DNA of 64,000 nucleotides. Origin: Chytridium lagenaria. Its lineage: Eukaryota; Chytridiomycota; Chytridiomycetes; Chytridiales; Chytridiaceae. Positions 45,768-57,977 of this stretch are shown here, in pieces. The DNA lies in contig JAHLKC010000151.1 in NCBI GenBank assembly GCA_025449115.1, forward strand, positions 1 to 64,000, read 5' to 3'. The position numbers and the translations under genes are program-made. Position 1 is the stretch's first letter. Every line of letters starts with the position of its first letter. Under the pieces are notes generated by a model, which worked only from the letters and a program-made list of their open reading frames with translations, ran no database searches and was not told the origin of the DNA.

Positions 45768-47928
45768 TTATAAATGGAAAAAAAAAATAATCCACAAAAC
45801 AAATTCAGTGGTGATAAAAAATTCAAATGTTATTAAACGACGATTTCCCTTCTTCTTTTCTGCATCCAAATGAAAAAAAGATATACGATGACGAGTGAAA
45901 AGAAAGGCAAGGGTTGAAAAAAAAAAGACGACAAAACATGGGTTACAATGGGGGTTGGTGGTGTTATCCCAACACTCAACCAAAGAAACCAACAAAGAAG
46001 GGGGGCGATTAAGCCTTCCCAGGACGCCCGAGAACGACGGTCCACGGGTAAGGATAGCGTAAAGGATACCGGCGAAAGCCCCCGAAACAGGGAGCGTCAA
46101 CACCCAAGAAAAGAAGGCCCATCCAAACATTTTCCAGTTGATGGATTTAAACGATCCACTGCACAACCCAACGGCCACAGTGGCGCCCATGATACATTGG
46201 GTGGTGGAAACAGGGAGGGCAAGGAAGGAGGCAGTGATGACGGCAAGGGCTGCACCGAGTTCCATGGCGAAACCACGGGACGGGGAGTGGAAGGTGACAT
46301 TGTTTCCGAGGGATCGCATGATATTGTATCCGTAGAACGCGAGACCAAAGTCGATACCGAACGCGCAGTAGGCGAGTAACCAGGTGGGGATAGAGGCGGA
46401 AGTGATGGTTTTACACCCACCCACAGATTTTGGTAGACGGCTGCGCAAGGACCGAGGGCGTTAGCGACATCGTTGGAACCGTGACCAAAAGAGGCAAAGG
46501 CGGCGGTCATGACTTGGAGGAAGGAGTAGAGGAATTCAGTCTTGTTGTCGTAGAGGATGGCGACTTGGTGGGCGGTTTCAGCGGAAGAACCCTTTTGGAC
46601 AGAGGCGACATCCATAAAGATGGAGTTGTAGAGGAGGGATTTGATCTTGTTGAAAAAGGCGCTGACAAAGTGACCGGGTCCGTGGTCGACGAGGTTCACG
46701 TCCTTTTTAGGGTTGGTGGTGGAGTCAGGGGTGGTGTCGACGCCAGCCTTTTCAGATTTTTCAACAACAACGTCAACAGCGTTGGCAGCCTCTTCCTCGA
46801 GAACGTGGGGGTGAGGGTGCGCTTGAGCCAGAGGTCGAGGTTCTCGTCCTGGGGTTGGGTGGGGACAAAGTGAATGTAAAAGAGGTGGTACCACTTGAGC
46901 TTCTCCTCCTTTTCAAGACGACGGATAAAGTAGGGGACGACAAAGGCGTAACCAAAGAGAAGGACGGCGGCAGAGGACACCGCCAATGATGCCGAGAGCG
47001 AGGGGGAGGTCACCCTTGACAGCGAGGGCGCTACCAGTGTTACCGTCCTTGGGCTCAATCTTCAAGGTGGATTTGCCGTTCTTGGTGGCAACATAGAAAC
47101 GACGACGGCGGTGGTGAAGGTAAAGTAAAGGGGAATGGCAAAGATACCGCGACGGAGAGAGTTTTTGCTGTTCAAAACCTATGATTTATCAAGAAATTAA
47201 ATTAATATCCAGTCAGTCATGGGATTCCTATAAAAATGGAAAGGAAAAAGTAGGATCAAAAGTACTTACAAAGGTTCTAGTCAAGAGGAAGATTCCAGCG
47301 GCAAGGAGACCGGCAAGGAAAGGAGCCAAAAACCAAGAGGCGACAATCTGGGCAACACCCTTCTTGGCCCACCCCAGTTGACAGCGCCGGTACCGAATCC
47401 AGAGATACCGACACCAATGACAGCACCAATGATAGAGTGGGTGGTGGAGACGGGCCACTCATGTAAGTGGCAAACATGACCCAAATGGAGGAAGCGACGA
47501 GGGCACACATGAAGGCGACCATCAAGAGGTCAGGACGGTTGGTAAAGTTGTTGATTTGGATGATGCCGTCACGGATGGTGGAGGCGGTTTCGGCACCGAG
47601 GGCCATGGCACCACCAAATTCGGTGAAGATGGCGATGCACACGGCTTGCCAGAGGGTGAGGGAGCGGGAACCGACGGACGTGGCAAAAGAGTTGGCGACA
47701 TCGTTGGCACCTTTAAAGAGGAGTAAAGAGAGTCGGATGATGAATACAAAAGCATGAAGAGGAATGGAAAATGGATAGAAATGAAATGAAATGGAAATGA
47801 AGAGTCATAAGAAACCGAGAACGAAAACATACCGATAGCGTAGGCATCAAGGAATGCAAAGGCCATCGTAACGCCGAACACCCAGTATACGAATATGCCG
47901 GCATGGATACGACTGCTGCTGAGGACAT
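45768..47928 (-). CDS. PHO89: Pho89-type inorganic phosphate transporter (PHO-4/PiT family)
   Basis: Start ATG 47928. The first signature half reads VFGVTMAFAFLDAYAIGAND then VANSFATSVGS; the second half has the matching signature HGSNDVANALGPCAAVYQN at about 46430-46500. Hydrophobic segments alternate throughout (SLTLWQAVCIAIFTEFGGAM, LLMVAFMCALVASSIWVMF, FGWAFFSWVLTLPVSGAFAG). A central hydrophilic loop (about 46640-46900) carries acidic and charged sequence, as in Pho89. Family role: Na+ (or H+)-coupled phosphate uptake at the plasma membrane, usually phosphate-starvation induced. Several introns (for example 47168-47270 and 47717-47832). Frame breaks near 47905, 47430, 47375, 46975, 46815, 46430 and 45990. 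Confidence 0.9.
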
Positions 47929-48689
47929 GTTGGAGAGTATCACGGGAGTCTATGGGATGAAGGTTGAGGTGTATGGAGACGGGATGATGATGATGATGAC
48001 GGAAGGAGGGAAAGAGAGAAGGTGGTGAAGGTGGTGAGGTGAGGTGAAAGAAGGTTGTAGGCTTTCCTTTTAAATACTAAAATAAAATAAAATTTAAAGT
48101 TGAAGAGGTAGTACACGATGAAGCAAAGAGGAAGTTGACAAGAATAAAGAAAAAAGAAAAAAGAAAAAAGAACACAGAGTCACAGACAGACAGATTGAGC
48201 ATGAGCATGATGAGCCAATGAGATGACTTGAATTCAGCACGTTCATTGACATGCAAAGCCTTTCAGTCACACACATGAAAGCATTCACCTTTGTATTACC
48301 ATTATGTAATTATAGATAGATGGATGATATCTTCATAAGAAAGAAAGACATTCCTCATCTAATAAATATTACTTGTGTTATAATAGTTATATATATATGT
48401 ACTTGTTAATAGATATCATAGCACACTCACTCTACTCTGTGTAATAATAATACTCTTTGTAAACAAGCACGCACCTCAGTCAAACCAAGTAAGTAAGTAA
48501 GTATATAGTAAATATATAGTAATAGTAGTCATCATCACTCACTCATCCATCCATTATTCCATCCATCTCTCATAAGATGTAGTAAATAAATATTAGAGAG
48601 ATTCATCACTCTTAATTAATTACCAACATCATAGCATGCAGCTCTGTGTAACACTCTATATATACTTGGTATAGTAGGGTTAGTATATA
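47929..48689. other. Intergenic, simple-sequence rich
   Basis: 5' flank of the phosphate transporter (GATGATGATG at 47985, GGTGGTGAGGTGAGGTG at 48030), then A/G tracts (AAAGAAAAAAG repeats at 48150), TAAGTAAGTAAG at 48488 and AT-rich sequence up to the Helitron insertion point. No gene. Confidence 0.4.
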
Positions 48690-48701
48690 CTAGGAGATAG
48701 G

Positions 48702-48719
48702 CCCGCGCTTCGCTGCGGG
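48702..48719 (-). repeat. Helitron 3' terminal hairpin
   Basis: 18-nt stem-loop with a CCCGC/GCGGG stem, 8 nt upstream of the CTAG terminus; marks rolling-circle termination in Helitrons. Confidence 0.88.
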
Positions 48720-48810
48720 TAAATATTTTTTTTTTTTGATTTTAGGGTCGTATTGGATATGCTTTTGCAATTTGCTTTATTTTTTTTTTTTAAAACTAAA
48801 TTTTAAGGGG

Positions 48811-48940
48811 GCAGCGACGTGCAATAGAGGGGGGGGGTGAGGTGTTACATGATTACAGCGACGTGCAACAGAGGGGGGGGGGGGGGCGTTACATGATTAC
48901 AGCGATGTGCAGTGAGGAGGGGGGGGGGGGGGAGGGTTAA
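48811..48940 (-). repeat. 44-bp G-rich subterminal repeats in the Helitron
   Basis: Three units about 44 bp apart (starting CAGCGACGTGCAA at 48812 and 48856, CAGCGATGTGCAG at 48900), each with a run of 8-14 G. They lie between the accessory gene stop and the terminal hairpin. Confidence 0.8.
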
Positions 48941-49772
48941 AAATCAGATCCTGAAGAGTCATCTTTGGTGTTGCGATGGTCTCCTTCGGCTAAGAGGAAG
49001 CAGTGGTCAGTGAGGTTAAAGTAAAGGTTCTCTTTTCCGACTTTTGATCTTCCTTTTTTGATAGTGGTAGGCACCATGAGTAAGTTGCCTTGTCGGGGAA
49101 GGTTTGTTGATTGGTTTTTGGAAATTGCTGATGGTTTGATGAAGTAGTCTTTGGTTGTAGCGTCGTATGTGGTGTCTGATGTAGGTTAGTTACTTAAAAG
49201 AAAAGTATGATGACTTACATGGGGTTGGTTCTCCGATTTTGTTTTTTGCAAATCGGGTCATCGTGATTCCGTGGGGAAATTCGGGTGGGGCCATATCTAG
49301 AGAAGCCGCGAGTGATTCTATGAGCTTAAAATGTCCGGAGGTGGGTTGGAGAACGATGTAATATTTTTGACCATATCCTTGGTCGAAGTTTCCGGAGAGA
49401 TCAATTTGCAAAGCGGCTCCGATGATGTAAAACGTGAGAGGTTTGTTGTGTAAGGTTACGTTGTCTCCTGACAACGTTGATTGAGTTGAGATGCAATTAT
49501 GGAGGTGGTGTGGGGAGTATGTTTATGAAAGTGAGGAGTTTTTGGGAAAGGTTGTATACGTGGGAAACCGCAAGGTTTTTGCAGGATGTTTCGGGAGCTT
49601 TAGCAGTAGCGCCGAGTTTTTTCTTCGCGATTTCGATTTCTTCAACTTTAGGTTTCTTGGATGTAACTTCTTCGTTGGATTTCGCGGTGGCAGGATCATC
49701 CATGGTATTGCTATGATCTCTTTTCTTTGGGTTATTTTGAGGGAGAGGAGTAGGTGTGGTTGGTTTTTCCAT
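48937..49772 (-). CDS. Helitron accessory protein, unrecognised
   Basis: Start ATG 49772 (MEKPTTPTPLPQNNPKKRDH), an N-terminal basic/acidic stretch with SKKPKVEEIEIAKKK (nuclear-signal-like), then LAVSHVYNLSQKLLTFINIL. After a frame change near 49490 it continues LSGDNVTLHNKPLTFYIIGA, SGNFDQGYGQKYYIVLQPTS and ITMTRFAKNKIGEPTP. An intron (GTAAGT ... CATCAG, about 49219-49176) leads to YDATTKDYFIKPSAISKN and a TAA at 48937. It is beta-strand-rich and could be an OB-fold single-strand DNA-binding protein like the RPA genes of some Helitrons, but I see no diagnostic residues; this is a guess from position and size. Confidence 0.6.
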
Positions 49773-49903
49773 GTTGAAGATTTTTTTAAAGATTCTAAGC
49801 GACTACGGAGTTGTTTATTAAGTGTTGTTTCCCAATGGTATACATAAGTCTTGTGATATTAAGTATGGCGGAATGGGTTCTTGTGCAATAGATTTTTATA
49901 TTA

Positions 49904-52900
49904 TTAGTTCAATGTTTCTGTATATACAACATTTCGAATTCGGGGTTCAACGTCGTTAGATACCGTTAATATTTTAATATTGGAAGCATCGCGAGCTCGA
50001 GATAATGCAACATACAATTGGCCGTGGACGAAAACAGGTTCTGGTAGATATATTCCTATTGTTGGAATTGTTTGCCCTATTTTAGAAAGTTGTTTAGTAA
50101 TATAGATATATTTCCATTTAGTTTGATTATTACCTTGCGATTTGTTTATCGTTAATGCGTAAGCGGGTTTTATGGGAAATTGTTTTCGTCGTAAGATGAA
50201 CGGTAAGCCAGAAGATGTTGTCGACGACATAGGAATTCGTGGCAGAATACTCTTTTGTTTTGATGAATTCCGCATACGATTTCAGCTTCTATCACGTTAC
50301 GATGAAATTGTTTGCAAATAAGCCTGGTGCCGTTACAGAGACCGGAGGGTGGGTCGAGATTACGAAGAAGAATAACGGGACAGCCTTCTTTAAGCGTTAA
50401 TGTATGAGGAGGAAGACCACTAATATCTAGAGTATTGAGAAATTCTGTTTGGTATAGATGATGCGGATCATCTGGTACAGAATCAAAACTGAGATATGTT
50501 TGTTCCATTCCCGGAATTTTGCTGATGATCAACGTATTAATTGTGTCAACGTAATCGTTCCGCGTCGCTAGAATGGCTCGATCAGAAATCCACGTCGGAT
50601 TTTGGTAATTCGTGGTTAACTCCGGAAAAAACAAAATCCAATAGTTCCATTGTTTTTTGAGGTAATGTTTCTTCAGAAGCGTGAAGAATCATTTCAGAAG
50701 GAACTAAAATGTTACCGTCATTGTCACATGGTTCCTTGCCTTCGCCTATTCGAAGTAACCATTCTTGAAATTGTGGGTTTTGTCTTGCTCTCATATTTTC
50801 TTTTAATTTAACGATTTCCGTACTTCGCCAGAGAAAAGATTGCGAGAGAGTACTATTAATAATCTGCTCTCGAAACCCATTCGGAATGACCGGAAGAATT
50901 TGCCGAAAATCACCACAAAATAGAATGGTTTTTCCTCCAAAAGGTTTTTCGACTTCGAGGATATCTTGAAGAGTTCGATCGACGGCTTCAAATATATATC
51001 GATTCATCATCGGTGCTTCATCCCAAATAATGAGATCCACCGAGTGAAGTAATTTCGCGGTACTACTCTGTTTAGTTATTGAACAGGTAGACGAAGAAGT
51101 GATATCTAAAGGAATTTTGAAACGGGAATGTGCTGTTCGACCCCCGATCATATTAATAGCCGCGATACCAGAAGAAGCCGTAGCAAGTGCGAGACGACCT
51201 GTAGATCGAACGTGTGCGAGAAGGCAACGACATAAGAGAGTTTTTCCAGATCCTCCTGGACCATCTAAAAAGAACATTCGACCTGTTCCTTCAGTGATGG
51301 CGTCCATGACTTTGTTGAACACTATCTGTTGATCGGTATTCAAATAGAGCCTTGCGGAAATATCACGTTCAGGAATATCAAGATTCATCTCATCCGTTTT
51401 ATATTCGGCACACGTGTCATATCCTCCGTTACTCGTAATTCGGAAGATCGTAGTCTCGAACAGATTTGGAATGATTTTCCAGAATCTTATTAATGTGTTG
51501 TAACACTGCTTGATCTCGAAGGTCTTCTCTAATTATACCATTTCTCGTGAAATCCTCGCCCATGAATGATTTAAAGTCATTCCAAAGACGTGCCACTGAC
51601 GAAGGTTCGCAAAATATAAGGATAATTGCGAAAAGTTGGCGAAGACCGGACGACGATTGAAATGTTACAGCCTCATTCATGCAATCTATCAAATATGTCT
51701 CGGATTCTAATAATCCTAAAGACTCTGCAGCTTCTTTAAATGACGGAAACTCGATTCCATTAACGGTTCGTAAGTTCTCAAAACTTGTTGCACCACAAAC
51801 GTTTTGTAGTAATATTCTTAAAAAATAACGTTCACCTTAAAAAATATAAGTTAAATAAAAGTATATTAACGTTTACCTTCAGATGGATGAGCGGTAAATT
51901 ACGTCCTACAGCAAAACCTCGTTGTCGACGATTCCATTTTTTTGTAGATTCATTCCACGTATAGTGTTCCGGTATTTCGTTGTACTTATATCTTCTAGCA
52001 TCAACATCTTGTTGATTTAAAATGAAATATTCCGTCAACATAGTTTGAGCTTTTCGACTATCTATAATATCTTCCAGCGACATATCCGCCGTATACGTAA
52101 TTTGTTGATGATTGGGTAAATGTAACTGTAGACGATATACGGATGGATTAATATCGCCGATAGAAAATCGGAATATACGCCAGCAAGCTTCCGGAGCAGC
52201 TACCCATCGTGCGTCCAAGTATTGTTTAATTTCGTTAGTAGTAGTTTCGGATACCGCTACATTCGCACGATCATATCCTATATTTCTTAATTACAATAAA
52301 AAAAGTTCCTATTTACCTTTCATTAAGTATTTATATAAATATTTCACAGCTCGAATACTACTACATATTCTCGACATTCACATGACATGAATATCGTAGA
52401 AGTAAATACGGATTATATGGCACCACCCAGCGATTATCCAATCGAACGCCAGACTTTTCTACGGACCGACCATCATTTCTGCGTCTATATAAAGGATACG
52501 AATCTTCTCCTCGAATTGTTGAAGCTTGAAAGTTTTTTGGATATCTTTTGGAACATTGACCATTAATGTTTGTGCAAGGGCTATCTCGACGAAACTCTCC
52601 GCAAGGACCATGCATCATTTGTTTTGATACAATTTCAAATAAACGCGGTTCCTCCTCTGGATCTGGTAGCTCGGCACGGACCACCATATCGTAATCTTCA
52701 ACAGAATTAAACCGAAATCTTTCGTCCAAAATCAATAAAATGTGCACATGAGGAAGACCGCGTTTTTGGAATTCTACAGTGTAGACAAAAGTCAAAACAT
52801 GACCAAAAACTTCCTTTTTGCAGAGATCGTGTAGAAGATCTTTGAGTTTTCCTTCAAAAATACGTGCAACAATATCCGGTCGGTCTGCGGCGGTTTGATT

Positions 52901-54612
52901 TGGTAATAATTCTCGACGAATTTCATCCCAGTCGGGATTACACGTCATCGTTATGAATAATGATGGTTTTCCGTAACGGGTCACTAATGCCATAGCATCT
53001 TGATAACGTTGATGCATATCTCGAGGACCACCCGTAAAAGAAGATGGTAATATAACTCTTCCAGTATTGCCAGCGTTACGTTCCCCAGCAGTGAACGCGT
53101 CCTGTACACCTTGATATAATGCGCGGATTAATTTTTGATTTCTAGCAATGTAGTTTAATCGTTCAGTTTGCATTTTAACAAACATATCGACAACATATTG
53201 CTGCAGTAGTCGACCTCCACGAAGAAGCAAAGACGTATCTTCATGTCGAAGTTGAAGCTTGTACGCGTAATATTCTCGACACGACACTTTTTTTACCCCG
53301 CCGTTGACGTCGACACTGTATATCTTCATGCCAACCGTGTTCTCCATGAGGAAATAATAACGGATACTGCATGGGATCATAAATAGCGGCCGTTTCAGAG
53401 ATTCTCTGTAAAGTTCCTCCAATCGATCGTATCACATATCCCTGGTACTTGGAATAAAGTCATTGTGATCTAATACAAAAATATTAAGAACGAAATAATT
53501 TTAAATAAAAATTAATAACTTACTTTCTATCCATACCGCTGCAACTTGTGATACTGTAGGTCGATTATATCGTCGTTGATCTAAACCAGGTATAGTTGAC
53601 CGCAGTACTAAACGATATGACGGTAAATTCGGTAATCTAGACATGGACTCGAAAAATCCAACATATGGATTTAACAAATGAAGCTCCGCTCGAATTTGCG
53701 AAACAACAGCACGATCCAAAAAAGGGAAAATCGAAAGTCGATTGTCTATGTCATGTTCTGTATCATAAAAATACAATTGCAGAAAATTGGTGGATGATCG
53801 GGCGTCGGTAAAAAGGAACTATCCCGTGGTAAATGGAACATGAGCACGAAACGTATAAACTCCATTACGCCCATTTGCAAGATCCGTATCCAAACTAACT
53901 CCCATAGAAGTAAATGCAAAAACTGCGTTATACGCACGAATATTATGTCGAAAGTCGGTAGAATTATTACATAATTGCAATAATGATGGAGGTGGAGGAT
54001 GATATGTCAAATGCACGTTCCCATCCCCACAACAAAAAGTTTCAGGCTCGAACGGGAAACGCCTCGCTTCGCACTTTAAACATGTGCGTGAAACCGGAAG
54101 TTCATTTTTCGTAACAGTACCATCATCAACCCGCCCTCCTGCTATCCATCGACTGGAACTATGTAAAATCCGTAAGACAAATCGTCAGGGTCAAATAATG
54201 TTACCGTCGAACCGATATATCCAATCGAGCTCTTATTTCTCTTCGCCTTGAAGTATTAATCGTACTAAAATGTTTAAGTCATAATATCACCATAATAAAA
54301 TCACGATACCGTTGATTTAGCTGTTCATCCTCCGTCAATTCAGCTCGAGCTAACCGTCTTCTTCTTGTATTAGTTTCACTAATTGATATATCAATACTTC
54401 CATGTAAATGGAATACTATACCGTTCCTGTCGTCTCATATCCTCCGTCATTCGACTTCTGGCTATCCGTCTTTGCATAGTATTCGTATGTCTAATACGTA
54501 TTACCAAAAATAACCATAATGGTAAATATCTACTACCTTTCATGATTCTGTCGCGCTTCAGAAGCCGTAGCTCTGGATCGTCGATGCCGATCTGTATTCG
54601 CCGCTCTATCAT
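49904..54612 (-). CDS. Helitron RepHel: HUH replication initiator + PIF1-type helicase
   Basis: N-terminal part (54612-53500): arginine-rich repeats such as RRIARSRMTEDMRRQERY, then a Cys-rich/helitron N-terminal domain (CLKCEARRFPFEPETFCCGDG, YNAVFAFTSMGVSLD). The Rep domain (53422-52310) has the two-His motif RGLPHVHILLI and a two-tyrosine motif VKYLYKYLMK. The helicase (51388-49904) has Walker A FLDGPGGSGKTLLCR, Walker B VDLIIWDEAPMMNR, GGKTILFCGDFRQILPVIP, LKENMRARQNPQF, and PIF1 C-terminal motifs ALTINKSQG and GQLYVALSRA. The order is that of canonical Helitrons. Frame breaks are frequent (about 50600, 51410, 51800, 52365, 53440 and 53770), some possibly true decay. The true start may lie a little upstream of 54612. 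Confidence 0.88.
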
Positions 54613-54943
54613 AAATGTTTTTTACCAATCAACACCACATAATTCACCGTCTAATCTCCACGGCATCTTCATGACGTTCTCCACCATCACCGTCACCATT
54701 CATATAATTCGACGACATCGAAAGATTTAAACGTTCTCGAAAACAATTTGTCAACTGCGGATTTCAACCTGACATACACGTGACCACCACCCAATGGAAA
54801 CGTAAAACGACAACGATCCAATAAAAAACGCCAAAAAGGAACGGACGTCCATTTTATCCAATGAAAACGGAGAACGAAAACGGATCCAATCAAAACGCCG
54901 AAAAGGGACGGACGGACGGACGGGGCAAATTTAGTAATATAGA

Positions 54944-55759
54944 TAGACAGAGAAAGAGAAAACCTTATTATCATTAATAATAATAATGTATATATTTATA
55001 TAAAATAATATAATAATAATACATGAATTGATTTCCGATGAGTGTGTAACCAAACCCTCTTTGACACGATCCACATCTAGAATAAGAAGAATAATAATAA
55101 TAAAATAATATATATATTGAATAACCCTAGAGTCATCGCATCATAATATACACATTCATTCAAACACTCTACTTTAATATAATAACTCCTCAACTCCACT
55201 CACTCACTTTACTACTATTAAACATATGCTAAACTGCTAATGAACCCTTCTAATATATTCATAACTCTTTATCACTCTAGGTATCTATCTATTTAATCAA
55301 ACTCTCCATCAAAAATCGTATCACAAAAAAGAAGGCACAACACTACCTATTACATTAGTATTTATATATATAGTCACATCCATCCATAATAACACAAACA
55401 AATCCCATTACCCGCGGTAATATCAAGAGTTGGAACAATTCACCCAACCCCAATGCTTTTCTGAATGATGAATCTCACTATTATTTATTTTGTTTGGACT
55501 TTGGCCTATACAAGGCGCTCGAAATGGACTTCAATACCATCCCATACTCCCCAATCTTCATCATCCAAGAACATGCAAATACAACTTTCCAATAACCCAC
55601 ATCATCTTTATCCATCCCCCCATCCATCCCTCCAAAAAAAACACAGAAAAAGATCAACACCCGGGTATTCAATTCCAAAAAAAAACAACAAAACACGACA
55701 AGATTGCATTATGGTATATACGTGCTGAGAGAAGAAAGGAACACACAAACAAAAAAGGA
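54944..55759. other. Intergenic, AT-rich
   Basis: AATAAT-type runs at 54970-55110 and ATAT-rich sequence, then the 3' flank of the PDH-kinase gene. No gene recognised. Confidence 0.4.
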
Positions 55760-57977
55760 TCACATGTAAGGTTCCATGATCCCCTCCAAGGATCGATGCA
55801 ATGTAATGTAAACATCCGTACCGTATTTATATACATACAAATAAAACATTAACACGAGAAAAAATATTTGTCAAAAAAATAAATAATAACTCACCCGTAT
55901 TTCGAGGTAACGTTCAAATCCCCATTAAAATACCGTGCATACTACAATTAATAGAAAAAAGGGTTGAACACTCGTCAGCAACTAAACCATACCAACATAC
56001 AAAGACACCATAAAAATTAAAAAAAAAGATATATGCTCACCAACCGACTCAACGGCAACCCATACCCAAACCCAGCCATCGGCGCTCCCTCAACCTCACT
56101 CCCATGAAACCCTCCATCCAGTCTCGCCGGTCTCGCCGTAGTATAAGCATACCTAAACAACTTTTCACGTTCCCCATCTCTAATCCCAACCCCCCGATCA
56201 CTCACTCGAATCAACACACTCCGCCCTTCATTCTCCTCCCCAATCTCAATCCTCACCTCCTCCATCTCACTCCCAAACATCTCATGTCGCTCCACAACAG
56301 CCCTCAACGCATTCTTGACCACCTCGAAAAGCATATGGTGTAAATGCGACGGCACAAACACAAGTGGGTGTCGCGTCGTGTCGATAATCTGGATGCCAGG
56401 GGTCACCCCCATCACGCGTTCACAGACTTCAGAGGCGTCCGCTGCAGCTTCACTGGCCACTTCGGATGGAGAAGTGTGCGTCGACACAATGCCAATGTGG
56501 TTTGGACGGTGGGAAGGGCGGAGGAGAGAGAGGTGGTGGCCAATGAGGATGCGCATCCCCGTGCGTGCGCGGAAAAATTTGGTAATAAGGGTTTGGAGGT
56601 GGGGGAGGGTAGGGTCGAGGCGGTGAGAGTCGGCCAGTTCGCGAATGTTTTTGGCTGCATGCCATGATATTATAAGAGTGCATAAAAAGGCAAGGATGGA
56701 TGGGTCAGAGAAGGAAATCAACGAAAAAAGAAAAGTCAAAAGAAATGAACCGAACGGATTGAAATGGAAAAAGAAAACGAAACTAAATGTACCTAACAAC
56801 ACAATAATAGGGTTATGTCTCTCCACAATCCCCGCCAAAATCTTTTCAAACCTCTTATTAAAATACCCCGCAGCCGCCTCCATATGGGGTTCCACCACCT
56901 CTCCAAAATACATCAACTCTTTGGGATTCCCCCACCCTCCATTCTTGGTTTCCTCCATAATAGTGGGTGGTGGTCGAGCATTCAACGTGTTGACAGATCC
57001 GTCACCAAAGTAACTTCGACTGGCTGTCGCAGAGCCATTGAACCAGGTGGTTAGGCGGTTAAAGACGGGTTTGGGTTGTGGGAGGAGTTGGGCGGCGGCG
57101 TGGCCTAGGCGGATGGCGTCGGGGTTTTGACGCCATTGGGAGATTTCGTTGGAGTATTCGAGAAGGTGTTGGAAGGAGATGGCGTACCTTCATACAATAG
57201 AAATAAATGAATTTAAGATGGATAAAGAGATGAATAGGGTTAGTGAAAATGGGTGATGATTTAAAGGAGAATCGTTGTATAGCATCCCGATGAATGGATA
57301 AAGATAAACAAGTCACTCCATTTCAAATAGTGACAACATTACATGTCCACAAGCGTCCAATATACAACCAAACTCAACGACTCACCATTTTTGAATCAAA
57401 TGCAAATCAGACGGCAAGACAGGAGGAGGTTTGAGGAGAGAAGGAAGAGCGGATATAGATTGATGTCGATGAGCCATTCTCACGGGAAGTTCGTCTGCTA
57501 AAAAAATGGATGCGTTGAGGAGGTGGGAGGGGGAGGGGTTTGGGCCTATGACGGGATTGAATGGTTAATGTGGGGGGTGGAGGTGATGGGGGAGTGAGTG
57601 AATGTTTTGGTGTTGATGATGATAGATAATTCATAAACCACAACTTTACAATTGTATACTCCGTTCGTTCAAGCGATAAAAGTGCCAACGCAATGGTCAT
57701 GCAAGCCTCTCCTATCCTTTTCAATAAGATTGCTAACACATTGGCATCCCAAGCCCCTCCAGTCAAGATTGCCAACCCATTAGCAAGCCCACAAACAATT
57801 GACATCTCCCCCCACATCACCATCCAATCCCACCGCAGCCATCACCCCACTCCCACTGCAAGACTCACCAAACTTCAACATATCCGAAAACGCAATCTGT
57901 CTTAACGGTCTTTTTGCATATTCCTTCAGACGTGTAGAAACCCATGCAGGGAGAGCCTGCGAGGCGGCAGAAGCCAT
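55760..57977 (-). CDS. PDK: Mitochondrial pyruvate/branched-chain 2-oxoacid dehydrogenase kinase
   Basis: Start ATG 57977 (MASAASQALPAWVSTRLKEY); exon 1 ends near 57867 and a long intron leads to the PDK N-terminal domain: SPSHLLNASIFLADELPVRM, AHRHQSISALPSLLK and LLPQPKPVFNRLTTWFNG. Middle: FNKRFEKILAGIVERHNPII. The GHKL ATP-binding domain has the N-box EVVKNALRAVVERH, G1 VSDRGVGI, YAYTTARPARL, and G2 MAGFGYGLPLSR. Last exons near 55900-55955 (YARYFNGDLNVTSKYG) and 55820-55760 (TDVYITLHRSLEG) end at TGA 55760. It phosphorylates and inhibits the E1 subunit of PDH (or BCKDH). Frame breaks near 57520. The choice between PDK and BCKDK is not settled. Confidence 0.85.

Larger units (their letters stand above)
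48690..54943 (-). mobile_element. Helitron (autonomous-type, RepHel), with both termini
   Basis: The element is on the minus strand. Its 5' end is TCTATATTACTAAATTTGCC at 54943, preceded by A. Its 3' end is CTAG at 48693-48690, followed by T. Eight bases before CTAG sits a hairpin, CCCGCAGCGAAGCGCGGG (48719-48702). These are the canonical Helitron marks: 5' TC, 3' hairpin plus CTRR, insertion between A and T with no target duplication. Size 6254 bp. It carries an HUH Rep + PIF1-like helicase gene and a second gene near the 3' end. Internal frame breaks mean activity cannot be judged. Confidence 0.9.
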
